Of a DNA stretch of 29,958 bases, positions 12,606 to 21,700 are shown in pieces. Below the pieces are notes generated by a model. That model saw only the letters and a list, made by a program, of their open reading frames with translations. It made no database searches and was not told the origin of the DNA. Source of the DNA: JAGLQA01 sp023135565 (lineage in GTDB: Bacteria; Acidobacteriota; Aminicenantia; UBA2199). Within the stretch, counting starts at the first letter, position 1. Each line of letters starts with the position of its first letter. The stretch is taken from assembly GCA_030639305.1 (NCBI GenBank), contig DAOWCY010000075.1, positions 1-29,958 of the forward strand, read 5' to 3'. The translations under genes and the position numbers were made by a program.

Positions 12606-14741
12606 TCACAAATGCTTTTCTAACTCTTTCTTGAATCCCTCGTTTACTTTAAAACCCAACCGTTCTGCTTTTTCTACGAATTTTTTCGCCTGCTTATAAT
12701 CTTTTTTATAATAATAAACCACCGCCAGGTTGTTGAGCACTTTGCCGTCTTTAGGGTCGAGCTGCAAGCATTTTTCATAGGCGCTGCGGGCTTTTTCGAT
12801 TTTTCCGGCTCCTAAATAGATATCCCCCAGGCTGGACCAAGCCTGTTTTAAGCTGGGATTAATTTCCACCGCTTTGGTAAATTCTTGTTCCGCCTCGACT
12901 AAACGGGAAGTCATAAAAAAAGCGATAGCTAAGTTCTGGTGTGCCAGTTCCAGGCCCGGATCGAGCCGCAGCGCTTTTTTGGCAAAATCTACAGTGGCAG
13001 TGAAATCTCCTTTTTTGATCTTTATGAAACTCATATTCAGGTAGACTTTCGCGTTTGTACTGTCTATTTCTAAGATTTTTTTCAGCGCTTCCTCAGCTCT
13101 TTCGAATTTCCCCATCATGATATAACAGTCCCCTAATGCCGAATAAACAGCCTTGAACCCCGGATTTGCAGTCAGGGCTTTTTGGAAGCAATTGTAGGCT
13201 TTTTTCAATTCACCGCGGTTGAGATAGAGATTGCCCAAATTGTAATACCCCTTGTAGTAAACCGGATCGCAGGAAATCGCTTTTTTGTACGCCTGTTCCG
13301 CTTTCTCAAGCTCACCCTTTTGGGAATAGATCATACCCAGGATATTGTGCGCGCCGGGCAGCCTGGGATCGAGTTCCAGGGCTTTCCCCACCGCCGCGAA
13401 TGCCGCCTCCGGCTGGCCCTGTTCCAAAAGGGCGTTGGCATAGTTGGAGCGGGCGATGCCATAATAGGGGTTGAGAGAAATGGCTTCCCGGAACCGGGCG
13501 ATTGCCCCTTCGATATCTCCCTGCTCTAAGAGGATATAGCCCAGGTTATTATGGGGATGGGCAAAATTCGGGTTCAGTTCGATGGCTTTCAGGTAGGCCG
13601 ACGCTGCCGGTTGAAAATCATTCCCTGTTTTACCGGGAAAGTATGCCGCTGAATCAGCATTTCTTTGCCCGAATGTGCTCCTGCCGTTCTCGCCGCCTTT
13701 TAAGGGCTGGGAACTCCGTTCTCCTCTTTTAGCGTAAGCGATGCCCAGGTTATAATAAATCTTGCCGGAAGATCGGTCTAACTCCAGGGCTTTATGATAA
13801 TGTCGAATGGCTTTGTCGATTTCGCCGCTTCTTCTAAAAGCGATCCCCATCAGGTTGTAGGCTTCATAGAGTTGGGGGTTTATGCGCAGCGCCCGGTTAC
13901 ATCGGCTGATTGTCTCGCCGTATTTTTTTTGCCCGATATAGAGCAGGGCAAGATAGATATACACATTCTCCAGCCTAACATAGGCTTCCTGTACAACTGC
14001 CGATTTTTTTTTAGAGATTTTGACCCCGGTCAACCAGTGGCGCAGGTCTTTTCTTTTTTTCGGAGAAAAATTGCCGGCCGGGAGTTTTTCGTTTTCCCGG
14101 GCAATTCCTGTGTACAGGCTAATCAATTTTTCCCGGTTTTGCCGCGGTGCAGGGGAATCCACCCCCTGGAAATTTCTTTCCCGGTGCAGTTCGATAATCC
14201 TTTTGTTTTTTTCTTTAAGTTTATTTCCTCTAAGGAAGCGGTCCATCAGGGAATTCCTGTCGTCTACGTGGGCAGCACCGAAAAGGTGACAGATTTCGTG
14301 TTTTAGGATTTTTTTTTGCAGGGCAGGGTCTTTGACCGCCCGTATTAGGACATAGCCCTCTTCGTAGAAAGCCAGACCGTATTCCCCTTTTAGGTCTTCC
14401 TGGAAAGTAACGCCAAAAATGACAGCGGTATTTTTTTTTCCCAACTGTTTGAAGAAGGAGGGTGCCAGGGAATCTATGGAGCGGGCTGAATTGCTGCTCT
14501 GCCATGTTTCCCAGCCTGTGATAGAGAAGCCCATATTGAATTTTTTTTCAAAATCTGCCGACACTTCTTTGATTAATTTGGTCAGGTATTTTTTTTGTTT
14601 ATTTAGGCTGCCCTCTTCGTCTACTGCTATTTTTACGGTGAATAGTCGTGTTGGCGGACCGGTTTCCCCGGACAGTAGTAAATTCCCGAGCATAACCAGG
14701 AAAACGAGAAAGATGGCCTTTGAGATGATTTTTTTATTCAC
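12606..14741 (-). CDS. Secreted matrixin-like metalloprotease domain fused to TPR repeats
   Basis: The 711-residue product has a signal peptide (about residues 1-25). A protease-like domain (30-190) contains HEICHLFGAAH, the metzincin zinc site (His148, His152, His158; Glu149 catalytic). Met166 lies exactly eight residues after the third His (NSLM), as in the Met-turn of matrixins. About ten or more TPR units fill 250-705 (repeated LGxxYxxxGxxxxAxxxYxKALxLxP), with a 35-residue insertion at 341-375. The start is GTG, 6 nt after a TAAAAT -10 box. Protease activity is inferred from the motif; the TPR part likely binds a partner in the periplasm. It is monocistronic. Confidence 0.8.
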   Translation of the reverse strand: MNKKIISKAIFLVFLVMLGNLLLSGETGPPTRLFTVKIAVDEEGSLNKQKKYLTKLIKEVSADFEKKFNMGFSITGWETWQSSNSARSIDSLAPSFFKQLGKKNTAVIFGVTFQEDLKGEYGLAFYEEGYVLIRAVKDPALQKKILKHEICHLFGAAHVDDRNSLMDRFLRGNKLKEKNKRIIELHRERNFQGVDSPAPRQNREKLISLYTGIARENEKLPAGNFSPKKRKDLRHWLTGVKISKKKSAVVQEAYVRLENVYIYLALLYIGQKKYGETISRCNRALRINPQLYEAYNLMGIAFRRSGEIDKAIRHYHKALELDRSSGKIYYNLGIAYAKRGERSSQPLKGGENGRSTFGQRNADSAAYFPGKTGNDFQPAASAYLKAIELNPNFAHPHNNLGYILLEQGDIEGAIARFREAISLNPYYGIARSNYANALLEQGQPEAAFAAVGKALELDPRLPGAHNILGMIYSQKGELEKAEQAYKKAISCDPVYYKGYYNLGNLYLNRGELKKAYNCFQKALTANPGFKAVYSALGDCYIMMGKFERAEEALKKILEIDSTNAKVYLNMSFIKIKKGDFTATVDFAKKALRLDPGLELAHQNLAIAFFMTSRLVEAEQEFTKAVEINPSLKQAWSSLGDIYLGAGKIEKARSAYEKCLQLDPKDGKVLNNLAVVYYYKKDYKQAKKFVEKAERLGFKVNEGFKKELEKHL
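13617..13721 (-). other. In-frame 105-bp insertion inside a TPR unit
   Basis: Codons 341-375 interrupt a TPR between helix A (NLGIAYAKRG) and helix B (FQPAASAYLKAIELNP). The inserted residues are Gly/Ser/Gln/Asn-rich and low in helix propensity. The DNA holds short dyads (GCTGAATCAGC at 13648-13658; TTCCC/GGGAA at 13621-13638). It looks like an element captured in frame. Confidence 0.45.
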
Positions 14742-14747
14742 GTATTT

Positions 14748-14776
14748 ATTTTAGACCATTCATGAGCCGGTGTCAA
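14748..14776 (-). promoter_or_regulatory. Leaderless-type promoter of the matrixin-TPR gene
   Basis: Minus strand TTGACA (14771-14776), 17-bp spacer, TAAAAT (14748-14753), then 6 nt to the GTG start codon (14741). There is no ribosome binding site. Confidence 0.7.
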
Positions 14777-14949
14777 TAAGATTTTTTCCGCGGTTAAATA
14801 GGAGAAGAACCATTCCGGTCTTAGTTTTTGATAAAATACTGAGATTATAGGAACAGCGTATTTGTGACCACAGTCAGGACAGCTTCCGCATAAAATATAG
14901 AGATTGTCAAACCAGGTTAATTATATCTCCAGTGGTGACAGCTTTTTTA

Positions 14950-15117
14950 TCATCCTGATGGGGCGCGTTCCGCCCCAGGTCGGGCTTGACACACCCGGGA
15001 TGGGGGAACCTTTACCAGGGTTACATCCTTACCAATAACAGGGATCATTTCCCCGATGGTTAAATCCTTCATTAATAATTCCCAGTCTATTGTATTTGAT
15101 TTCTCATCGGCTTTCAT
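14950..15117 (-). pseudogene. N-terminal remnant of an unrecognised gene, with promoter
   Basis: A 55-codon frame starts at ATG 15117 with AGGAT upstream and a clear promoter. Its first 38 residues look genuine (WELLMKDLTIGEMIPVIGKD...). The IPVIG segment recalls the first strand of SIR2-like proteins, but that is a weak resemblance. After VKVPPS the frame enters GC-rich repeat DNA (hairpin GGGGCG/CGCCCC around 14960-14976) and stops. The rest of 14755-15276 shows no other gene. Confidence 0.4.
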
Positions 15118-15163
15118 TAATATTCATCCTATTTATACATTTCAACAATGATATGGAAATAAA

Positions 15164-15192
15164 ATTATATATAAAAATACATGAAATTACAA
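15164..15192 (-). promoter_or_regulatory. Promoter of the 55-codon remnant
   Basis: Minus strand TTGTAA (15187-15192), 17-bp spacer, TATAAT (15164-15169), about 47 nt before the ATG at 15117. Confidence 0.5.
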
Positions 15193-15276
15193 GTTAAAAT
15201 TTAAATCCTATTCTTTTGCAGCATTGACGTCAAGCTGGGGGCAGGCTCCCGGATCTCTGCCTCTAAGTATCTATAA

Positions 15277-16110
15277 TCACTCTTTTAATTTTTCTACATC
15301 CGAAACGGAAAGACCGGTTAATTCGGAAATAAAATCTATTTCAACTCCCTTTCTTAACGCATTTCGGGCAATCTCCATGGCTTTGCTTTTCTCGCCTTCC
15401 TCGAAAGATGTATCGACGACTCCCTTTAAATCCCGGTAGACTTTTAAACTGTTTTCGTATTCCATTAATTGGTTATCATCAAAATTAGCAATCTCCGCTA
15501 TTTCAAAGCCTTTGATAAAAACCTCTTCTTGAAAAATATCCGGGATGTTCTCAAAATCTTCCAGGTGCTTCAAAAAGTAGAGCCATTTATCGAACCGGCT
15601 CTCCAATTCATGCTCTTGTTTTGTAAACCTGGGCATTTCTATAAAAATATATTTCAACTTATTATAGAATACCTGGCAGTACTGGTCTTTTAACTGCACA
15701 TTGCTGAGATAAGGTTTCTGCTCCCTGTCTTCATCGAACGTAAAATCCAGTACGGCCACACAATAAATAGGATTTAATTTGAAATCCCAATCGCCTTTCT
15801 CCGCCTGCTCCTTTATAGGGAAAGTAGTGTAAAATACCGACCTGTCTTTAAAAAATTTGATCTTCGCTTTCTGCATTTCCACTATAAATTTGTCGCCTTT
15901 TTCGTTTTCGCAGTGAATGTCGAATATGGCTTTTCTTTCGGCTTTTGCCGCGCCTAATTGTTCCGGGTTCTTAAACGAAAGATTAACGATGGTATGTTCA
16001 GCGGGAAGCAGTTGATTTAAAAAGTCGACCAGCAGGTCTTTAGCGGCCTCTTCACCAAAGAGCTTCTTGAAACCGAAGTCGGTATAGGGGTTGATATATC
16101 TTGCTTTCAT
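15277..16110 (-). CDS. Rpn-family nuclease (PD-(D/E)XK, recombination-promoting)
   Basis: The 277-residue product begins ARYINPYTDFGFKKLFGEE, the signature of the Rpn/transposase_31-like PD-(D/E)XK family (PF12784). The nuclease core is visible: Asp64 in FDIHCENEKGDKF and Glu78-x-Gln80 in IVEMQKAK. The C-terminal third is helical and ends with the usual short 'isELTGLSxxDVEKL' segment. Characterised Rpn proteins are DNA endonucleases that promote recombination; some act in phage defence. The start ATG has AAGGAG 8 nt upstream and overlaps the stop of a 15-codon leader ORF. The length is normal, so the gene is probably active. Confidence 0.85.
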   Translation of the reverse strand: MKARYINPYTDFGFKKLFGEEAAKDLLVDFLNQLLPAEHTIVNLSFKNPEQLGAAKAERKAIFDIHCENEKGDKFIVEMQKAKIKFFKDRSVFYTTFPIKEQAEKGDWDFKLNPIYCVAVLDFTFDEDREQKPYLSNVQLKDQYCQVFYNKLKYIFIEMPRFTKQEHELESRFDKWLYFLKHLEDFENIPDIFQEEVFIKGFEIAEIANFDDNQLMEYENSLKVYRDLKGVVDTSFEEGEKSKAMEIARNALRKGVEIDFISELTGLSVSDVEKLKE

Positions 16111-16154
16111 TGTCGAAGCTCCTTATCAATAATCGTTTGCGGTCGGTTTTTCAT
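16107..16154 (-). CDS. 15-codon leader ORF coupled to the Rpn gene
   Basis: ATG at 16154 has AGGAG about 8 nt upstream and encodes MKNRPQTIIDKELRQ. Its TGA overlaps the Rpn start as ATGA. The Rpn ribosome binding site lies inside this ORF. The arrangement fits translational coupling. It has no resemblance to a known attenuator peptide, and it could be fortuitous. Confidence 0.45.
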   Translation of the reverse strand: MKNRPQTIIDKELRQ

Positions 16155-16175
16155 ATTTTTTTCTCCTGCACACTT

Positions 16176-16204
16176 ATTATAATCCTATTTCCTGTTTTTT
16201 TCAA
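16176..16204 (-). promoter_or_regulatory. Promoter of the leader ORF/Rpn unit
   Basis: Minus strand TTGAAA (16199-16204), 17-bp spacer, TATAAT (16176-16181), about 22 nt before the leader ATG. Confidence 0.7.
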
Positions 16205-16277
16205 CTAAACGGTACAAAATAAAAATCCTGTTTTTTTTATAACAATTATGCTAAAATTACTTTTTCAAGGAGGGCCT

Positions 16278-17015
16278 GTGATCGTCTCGGCAAAACCCGT
16301 AGTAGTAATCAGCAAATGCTTAGAATTCGATAAATGCCGCTACAACGGCGAAATAATTAGTTCGCCCGAAGTGGCTCGCCTAAAACCACTGCTCAACTTT
16401 ATCACTATTTGCCCGGAAATGGAAACCGGCCTAAGCGTACCCCGGCATCCTGTCCGCATCATTTCCCACGAAAAAAAACACCGCCTGCTCCAACCGGACA
16501 CAGGCCGCGATATTACCTCCGCGATGAACGCTTTCCTGGACACCTTTTTCGCGAAACTGCAAGTGGTGGACGGCTTCATTCTTAAAGAAAAATCCCCTTC
16601 CTGCGGTACGCGCAAAACGAAAATCTACCCGGGGCCGGGAAAAGTTCCGCCGCTTGCCCTGGGAGCGGGCTTTTTCGGCAGCGCGGCGCTGAAACGTTTC
16701 CCCCACCTGCCTATCGAATCTGAAGAGCGGTTGACCGATTCCAGTATCAAAGAACATTTTCTTACCCGCCTTTTTGCTGTTTTTCGCTTTCGCCTGTTAA
16801 AACAGTCGCCTTCTTTCTCCCGGTTAGAGGATTTCCAGGCCCGCCATAAGCCTTTATTCATGGCCTATAACCGGGAAGAGACGCTCATCCTGGAAGATAT
16901 CGCGGCCAACCGGAAAAAAAAACCGCTGGCCGAAGCGCTGGCCGAATATGAGCCGCATTTCTATAAAGTGTTTGCTAAAATACCGCATACTTCTAAAGAT
17001 TTGCTTTCCCGCTAA
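16278..17015 (+). CDS. DUF523 protein with shortened DUF1722 tail
   Basis: The 245-residue product has the DUF523 Cys pattern: SKCLEFDKCRYNG, CPEMETGLSVPR and LKEKSPSCGTRK, which suggest a bound metal or Fe-S site. A DUF1722 start (SRLEDFQARHKPLFMAYN) follows. Full DUF523-DUF1722 proteins run past 300 residues; here the second domain ends after about 75 residues (IPHTSKDLLSR), so it has lost its C-terminal half or diverged. The start chosen is GTG 16278, with AAGGAGG 4 nt upstream. An ATG at 16248 would add ten residues but has no binding site. DUF523 proteins have been linked to 2-thiouracil desulfuration and DUF1722 to photolyase-associated proteins, but the function here is unknown. Confidence 0.75.
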   Translation: MIVSAKPVVVISKCLEFDKCRYNGEIISSPEVARLKPLLNFITICPEMETGLSVPRHPVRIISHEKKHRLLQPDTGRDITSAMNAFLDTFFAKLQVVDGFILKEKSPSCGTRKTKIYPGPGKVPPLALGAGFFGSAALKRFPHLPIESEERLTDSSIKEHFLTRLFAVFRFRLLKQSPSFSRLEDFQARHKPLFMAYNREETLILEDIAANRKKKPLAEALAEYEPHFYKVFAKIPHTSKDLLSR

Positions 17016-17029
17016 ACTTTTGATAAAAT
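17001..17029 (+). promoter_or_regulatory. Promoter of the AAA-nuclease gene
   Basis: TTGCTT (17001-17006), 17-bp spacer, TAAAAT (17024-17029), overlapping the end of the DUF523 gene. The leader is about 40 nt and ends in AAAGGAG. Confidence 0.55.
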
Positions 17030-17073
17030 ACAGGCGCAATGGACAAAATACGGGCAATAAAAAGGAGCCGCGC

Positions 17074-18666
17074 ATGAGACGTTTTTTTTCCTACGGGCCG
17101 GTAGACCGGGATCTGCATTACCACGCACCGCGAGAAGAACTCATAGATATGGCTTATACCGGCCTAATAGGGGAAAATCCCCAAAAAGGCGGACATTATA
17201 TCACTGTTTGGGCGCCGCGGCAGTGCGGCAAGACCTGGGTGATGCAAAGGGTAAACCGGAAAATTAAACAATCCGGCCAGTTCACCTGCGGTATATTTAC
17301 CATAGAACGCGGCAAAAAAATAAAAAGCGAACAGTCCATGGTGGAATTATTCACCGAAAAATTAACCGAAGTATTCCAGGTTGAATTTCCCAAAATTAAG
17401 GAATTCAAAGAAATCCCCAGGTTATTTACTCGCTCCTATTTCCAGGCTCCGGTCATAATGATCATAGATGAATTCGATGCTTTGAAAGAAGAGTTTATCA
17501 GCGATTTCGCCGCGGTTTTCCGGGATATGTTCATGACCCGCAGCAATGAAGAAAATAAGACCAGTGGAGAGAAAACCTATTTACTGCATGGATTGGCGCT
17601 GGTGGGAGTGCGCAGTGTGCTGGGTATCGAAAATAAAAAAGGCTCCCCTTTTAATGTGCAGCGCAGTCTTCATATTCCCAGCCTCACTCATGAGGAAGTG
17701 ACGGGCATGTTCCGCCGGTATGAGCAAGAGAGCAGCCAAAAGGTAGACGACGAGGTGATCGACCGGTTGTTCTACGAAACCGCCGGGCAGCCGGGACTAA
17801 CCTGTTGGTTCGGAGAATTGCTGACCGAGACCTATAACCGGCAAAAAGATAAACCTCTCAGCCGGATCAATTTCGAAGAGGTTTATGCTGCCGCCTCCTA
17901 TGCCCTGCCCAACAATAATATCCTGAATATCATCAGCAAAGTAAAACACTCCCCTTACCGGGAATGGGTTTTGGACCTTTTCAAAACCGGTGAGAAAATA
18001 GATTTTAAGTTCGACGATACGGAAATAGGCTACCTGTATATGAACGGCGTAATCGACATAGAAAAAGAGGGCCTTACCGGGTATTATGTCCGTTTTTTTT
18101 CCCCTTTTGTGCAGAAACGGCTGTTCAACTATTTTTCAAACGAATTATTCGATTACTTAGGGCGGTTAGTGGAACCTTTTGAAAAACTCGACCATGTAAT
18201 CGATGAAACGGGTATAAATATACGCGGCCTGATGCAATGTTACAACCGTTACTTAGATAAAAACCGGGATTGGCTGCTGCGGGATGCGCCGCGGCGGAAA
18301 GACCTGAGAATCTATGAAGCGGTATTTCATTTCAATTTATACATGTACCTTTTCCAGTTTCTTAAGTCCTGGGGCGGCAAGGTCTATCCTGAATTTCCTA
18401 CCGGCAATGGCAAAGTGGACCTGATTATCCGCTATAAAGACCGGGTTTATGGCCTGGAATTAAAGAGTTTTACCCATGAAGCTGCTTATAAAGATGCGCT
18501 TTCCCAGGCTGCCGGGTATGGCAAAAAATTGGGATTGGAGAAAATTTCCCTGGTGTTTTTCGTAGAAGATATAGATGAAAAGACCAGGAAAAAATATGAG
18601 AAAGATTTCACGGCAAAAGAGACGGGTGTAACTGTCGAGACTATGTTCATAACCACCGCTAGTTAG
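17074..18666 (+). CDS. AAA-like ATPase with C-terminal PD-(D/E)XK nuclease domain
   Basis: The 530-residue product has an N-terminal STAND/AAA-like ATPase (AAA_35 type). Walker A is WAPRQCGKTW (residues 46-55), Walker B VIMIIDEFDAL (127-137), and a helical lid and winged-helix-like region runs to about 340. The C-terminus holds a restriction-like core: Asp449 in GKVDLIIRYKD, then Glu462-Leu-Lys464 (GLELKSF). The combination is known from families of ATPase-nuclease proteins proposed to be mobile or defence-related; the actual role is unknown. The start is ATG 17074 with AGGAG 6 nt before; an upstream in-frame extension to 16948 would overlap the DUF523 gene and is not homologous. It is monocistronic with its own promoter. 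Confidence 0.8.
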   Translation: MRRFFSYGPVDRDLHYHAPREELIDMAYTGLIGENPQKGGHYITVWAPRQCGKTWVMQRVNRKIKQSGQFTCGIFTIERGKKIKSEQSMVELFTEKLTEVFQVEFPKIKEFKEIPRLFTRSYFQAPVIMIIDEFDALKEEFISDFAAVFRDMFMTRSNEENKTSGEKTYLLHGLALVGVRSVLGIENKKGSPFNVQRSLHIPSLTHEEVTGMFRRYEQESSQKVDDEVIDRLFYETAGQPGLTCWFGELLTETYNRQKDKPLSRINFEEVYAAASYALPNNNILNIISKVKHSPYREWVLDLFKTGEKIDFKFDDTEIGYLYMNGVIDIEKEGLTGYYVRFFSPFVQKRLFNYFSNELFDYLGRLVEPFEKLDHVIDETGINIRGLMQCYNRYLDKNRDWLLRDAPRRKDLRIYEAVFHFNLYMYLFQFLKSWGGKVYPEFPTGNGKVDLIIRYKDRVYGLELKSFTHEAAYKDALSQAAGYGKKLGLEKISLVFFVEDIDEKTRKKYEKDFTAKETGVTVETMFITTAS

Positions 18667-18750
18667 GCGCTAAAAAAGCCCCGGTACCGGCATTCGGCTC
18701 CAGTTCCCTGCGGAGGCCCCCGGATAATTCAAAAAAAATAAGTAAGTGTA

Positions 18751-18779
18751 TTGAAATAAAATAACTTTTCCTTTAAAAT
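18751..18779 (+). promoter_or_regulatory. Leaderless-type promoter of the hybrid kinase
   Basis: TTGAAA (18751-18756), 17-bp spacer, TAAAAT (18774-18779), 8 nt, ATG at 18788. No ribosome binding site precedes the start. Confidence 0.65.
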
Positions 18780-18787
18780 ATCCAATC

Positions 18788-21700
18788 ATGAAGATGAAAA
18801 GAGATTTTGAGAGAGGTTTTTATCTCTGCTTGTTTATGCTGATTTTAACGGCTTTAGGATGGGGCCAGCACTATAATTTTAAAAATTACTCTATAGAACA
18901 GGGGCTGGCTCAGTCCCAGGTGCGCTCACTTTTCCAGGACAGCAGGGGTTATCTGTGGATAGGTACATTAGGGGGAGGCGTCAGTAGATTCGATGGTTTA
19001 AATTTTACCAACTTCACCAAAAAGGATGGGCTGGCGGATAATCATGTGCCGGCTATCTTCGAGGATTCAGAGGGAAATATATGGTTCGGTTCCTATGCGG
19101 GGGTAAGTCGATATGACGGGAAGAAATTTTCCCCTTTGGATGTGGGAAACAGCTTGCCCGACAGCCCGGTAAGAGCAATCGCGGAAGATCGACAGGGCAA
19201 TTTGTGGTTCGGCAGCGAAACGGGACTCTGGAAGTACGATAAAAAAACACTGCGCTGCTTTACTAAAAAAGACGGCTTAGCAGATGATTTCATCAGGTCC
19301 ATTTTGGTGGATAGAGAAGGTACGCTGTGGTTCGGAACAGGAAACGGTAGTATCGTCAGATATGACGGCCGCGTTTTTTCCAACTTTTCAACTCCCGGCG
19401 GCCCGGTAGAAGACCCCGTATTCTCGATTTTGCAAGATCGCCGGGGGAACCTGTGGTTCGGAGCCGCCGCGGGAGTGTATATGTATGACGGGAAAACGCT
19501 CCGGGACTATACAGTCAAGGCCGGTTTAAACCGTAATACTGTAAGAACGATTTTAGAAGACCGTGAGGGCAATCTCTGGTTCGGCACCGATGGCGGCGGG
19601 ATTTCTAAATTTGATGGGAAAGCCTTTATTAACATTTCCGAGAAAAACGGGTTAAGCAGCAATGTTGTCTGGGCACTGCTGGAAGACCGGGAAGGCAACA
19701 TCTGGATCGGTACTTACCGGGGTGGTCTCGATAAATACAGCGGCGCCGCTTTTACCTGCTTTTCTTCGCAAGATGGCCTGGGGGATGATGTCATCCGGGC
19801 TATTTTAGAAGACCGGGCCGGGAATGTTTGGTTTGCCACCTTTAGAGGAGGAGTGAGTCGATTCGACGGGAAAACAATAACCACCTTTACTACAAAAGAC
19901 GGTTTAATCGATAATTTTGTACTCACAATATTCGAGGATAAAAAGGGCAATTTCTGGTTCGGCACTTACAAGGGGGTTAGCAAATACGATGGCAGGGGAT
20001 TCACTAACCTGACTATGGAAAACGGGCTTGCCGACCGGGTAATCAGGTCGATTTGCGAGGACCGCCGGGGTAACATATGGTTCGGCACCAACAACTTCGG
20101 GATAAGCCGTTACGATGGGAACACAATTACAAACCTTACCACGGCAGACGGTTTGCCCGATAACCGGGTTAACTCCATTATCGAAGACCGGGAAGGGAAA
20201 ATTTGGATCGCAACATCAAAGGGAATATGTGTTTATGACGGGCTGACGGCGTCCGCACCCTATAAGGGGCCTGGGAAATCCACTTCCGACAAGGCTGACC
20301 TCAAAGGTATTTTTTCCGGCAAACTTTCACGAAGCATTCGTGAAGAGTGCGGCCTCGAACAAAAAAACATCTATTCCATTTTACAGGACAAAAAAGGCAG
20401 CTTCTGGTTTGCGGCATATGGAGAGGGCATCGTAAAATGCACCCCGGCCAAGTCGTCCAAAAACTGCTGCTCTTTTGAAGTGTTCGACACCAAAGCCGGA
20501 TTAAACAACGACAACGTGGTGTCGTTAATCTTCGACGACAGCGGCAAATTGTGGATAGGAACTGAAAAAGGCGCCTGCCGGTTCGATGTGGAGTTATATG
20601 AACAGACAGGCCAGAAAACATTCGAACATTACGGCAAAGAAGAGGGATTTACCGGTATCGAATGTATCCACAATGCCATTATCAAAGACAGGGCCGGGAA
20701 TATCTGGTTCGGCACGGTAAAAGGAGCGGTAAAATACGATCCGGGTGAGGATAAACCGAATTTGACGGAACCGCTGACCCACATAACCGGCGTGAATCTC
20801 TTGTTTACGGAAGAAATCGACACGGCTGAACCCCTGGCCGGCGCTCCCAGTGTAGAACCGCACCCCGGGTTAGAGCTGTATTACGATAAAAATTACATAG
20901 AAATCGGTTTTATAGGTCTTAGTTTCACCGCGCCCGGCAAAGTAAAATATCGCTATAAATTAGAGGGTTTCGATAGTATTTGGGTGCCCGGGAATGCACC
21001 ATATGCCCGTTACCCCAACTTACCACCCGGTAAATATACCTTTAAAGTAAAAGCCTGCAACAACGATGAATTATGGAACCGGGAGCCCACCTCTTTTTCT
21101 TTTAGAATAATGCCGCCCTTCTGGAAGACCTGGTGGTTTTTCCTGCTTGCAGGTGTCCTGGGAGTGTTTTTAATATACCTGCTTGTAAAAATAAGGACAA
21201 AAAAGTTAGAAAAACAGCGCAAAGTATTGGAAAATAAAGTAGAAAAAGCCACCCGGGAGTTGAAAAAAGAGAAAGATAAAGTAGAGCAAATTAATCTCCA
21301 GTTAGAATCCCGCGTCAAGCAGCGCACTGCGGACCTGACCAAAGCCAACGAATCGCTGCGGGACAGCGAGGAAAAATTCAGGTTAGTGGTGGAAAACGCC
21401 AATGACGCCATTTTTATTGTCCAGGATGAGGTTATCAAATTCCCCAATCCGAAGACAGGAGAGATGTTGGGTTATTCCCAGGGAGAACTGGCGAATATTC
21501 CCTTTACTGCTTTGATTCACCCGCAAGACAAAGACAGGATTTTGCAAAAATTCCCCAGGACCGGGGCAGGAGGGGGCCTTGCCGGCGCCTATTCTTTCCG
21601 GGTGATCGATAAAAACAATAATGAGTTGTGGATCGATCTCAACTCGGTACCTATCCATTGGGAAGGCAAACCGGCATCTCTTTATTTTTCCAGGGATATC

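Noticed and set aside
16948..17073. 42-codon N-terminal extension of the AAA-nuclease frame
   Set aside because: It overlaps the DUF523 gene in another frame and contains the promoter; a good AGGAG precedes the ATG at 17074.
18681..18690. CCGGTACCGG palindrome as an operator for the hybrid kinase
   Set aside because: It is about 60 bp upstream of the -35 and only 10 bp long; such GC dyads are common here and nothing ties it to regulation.
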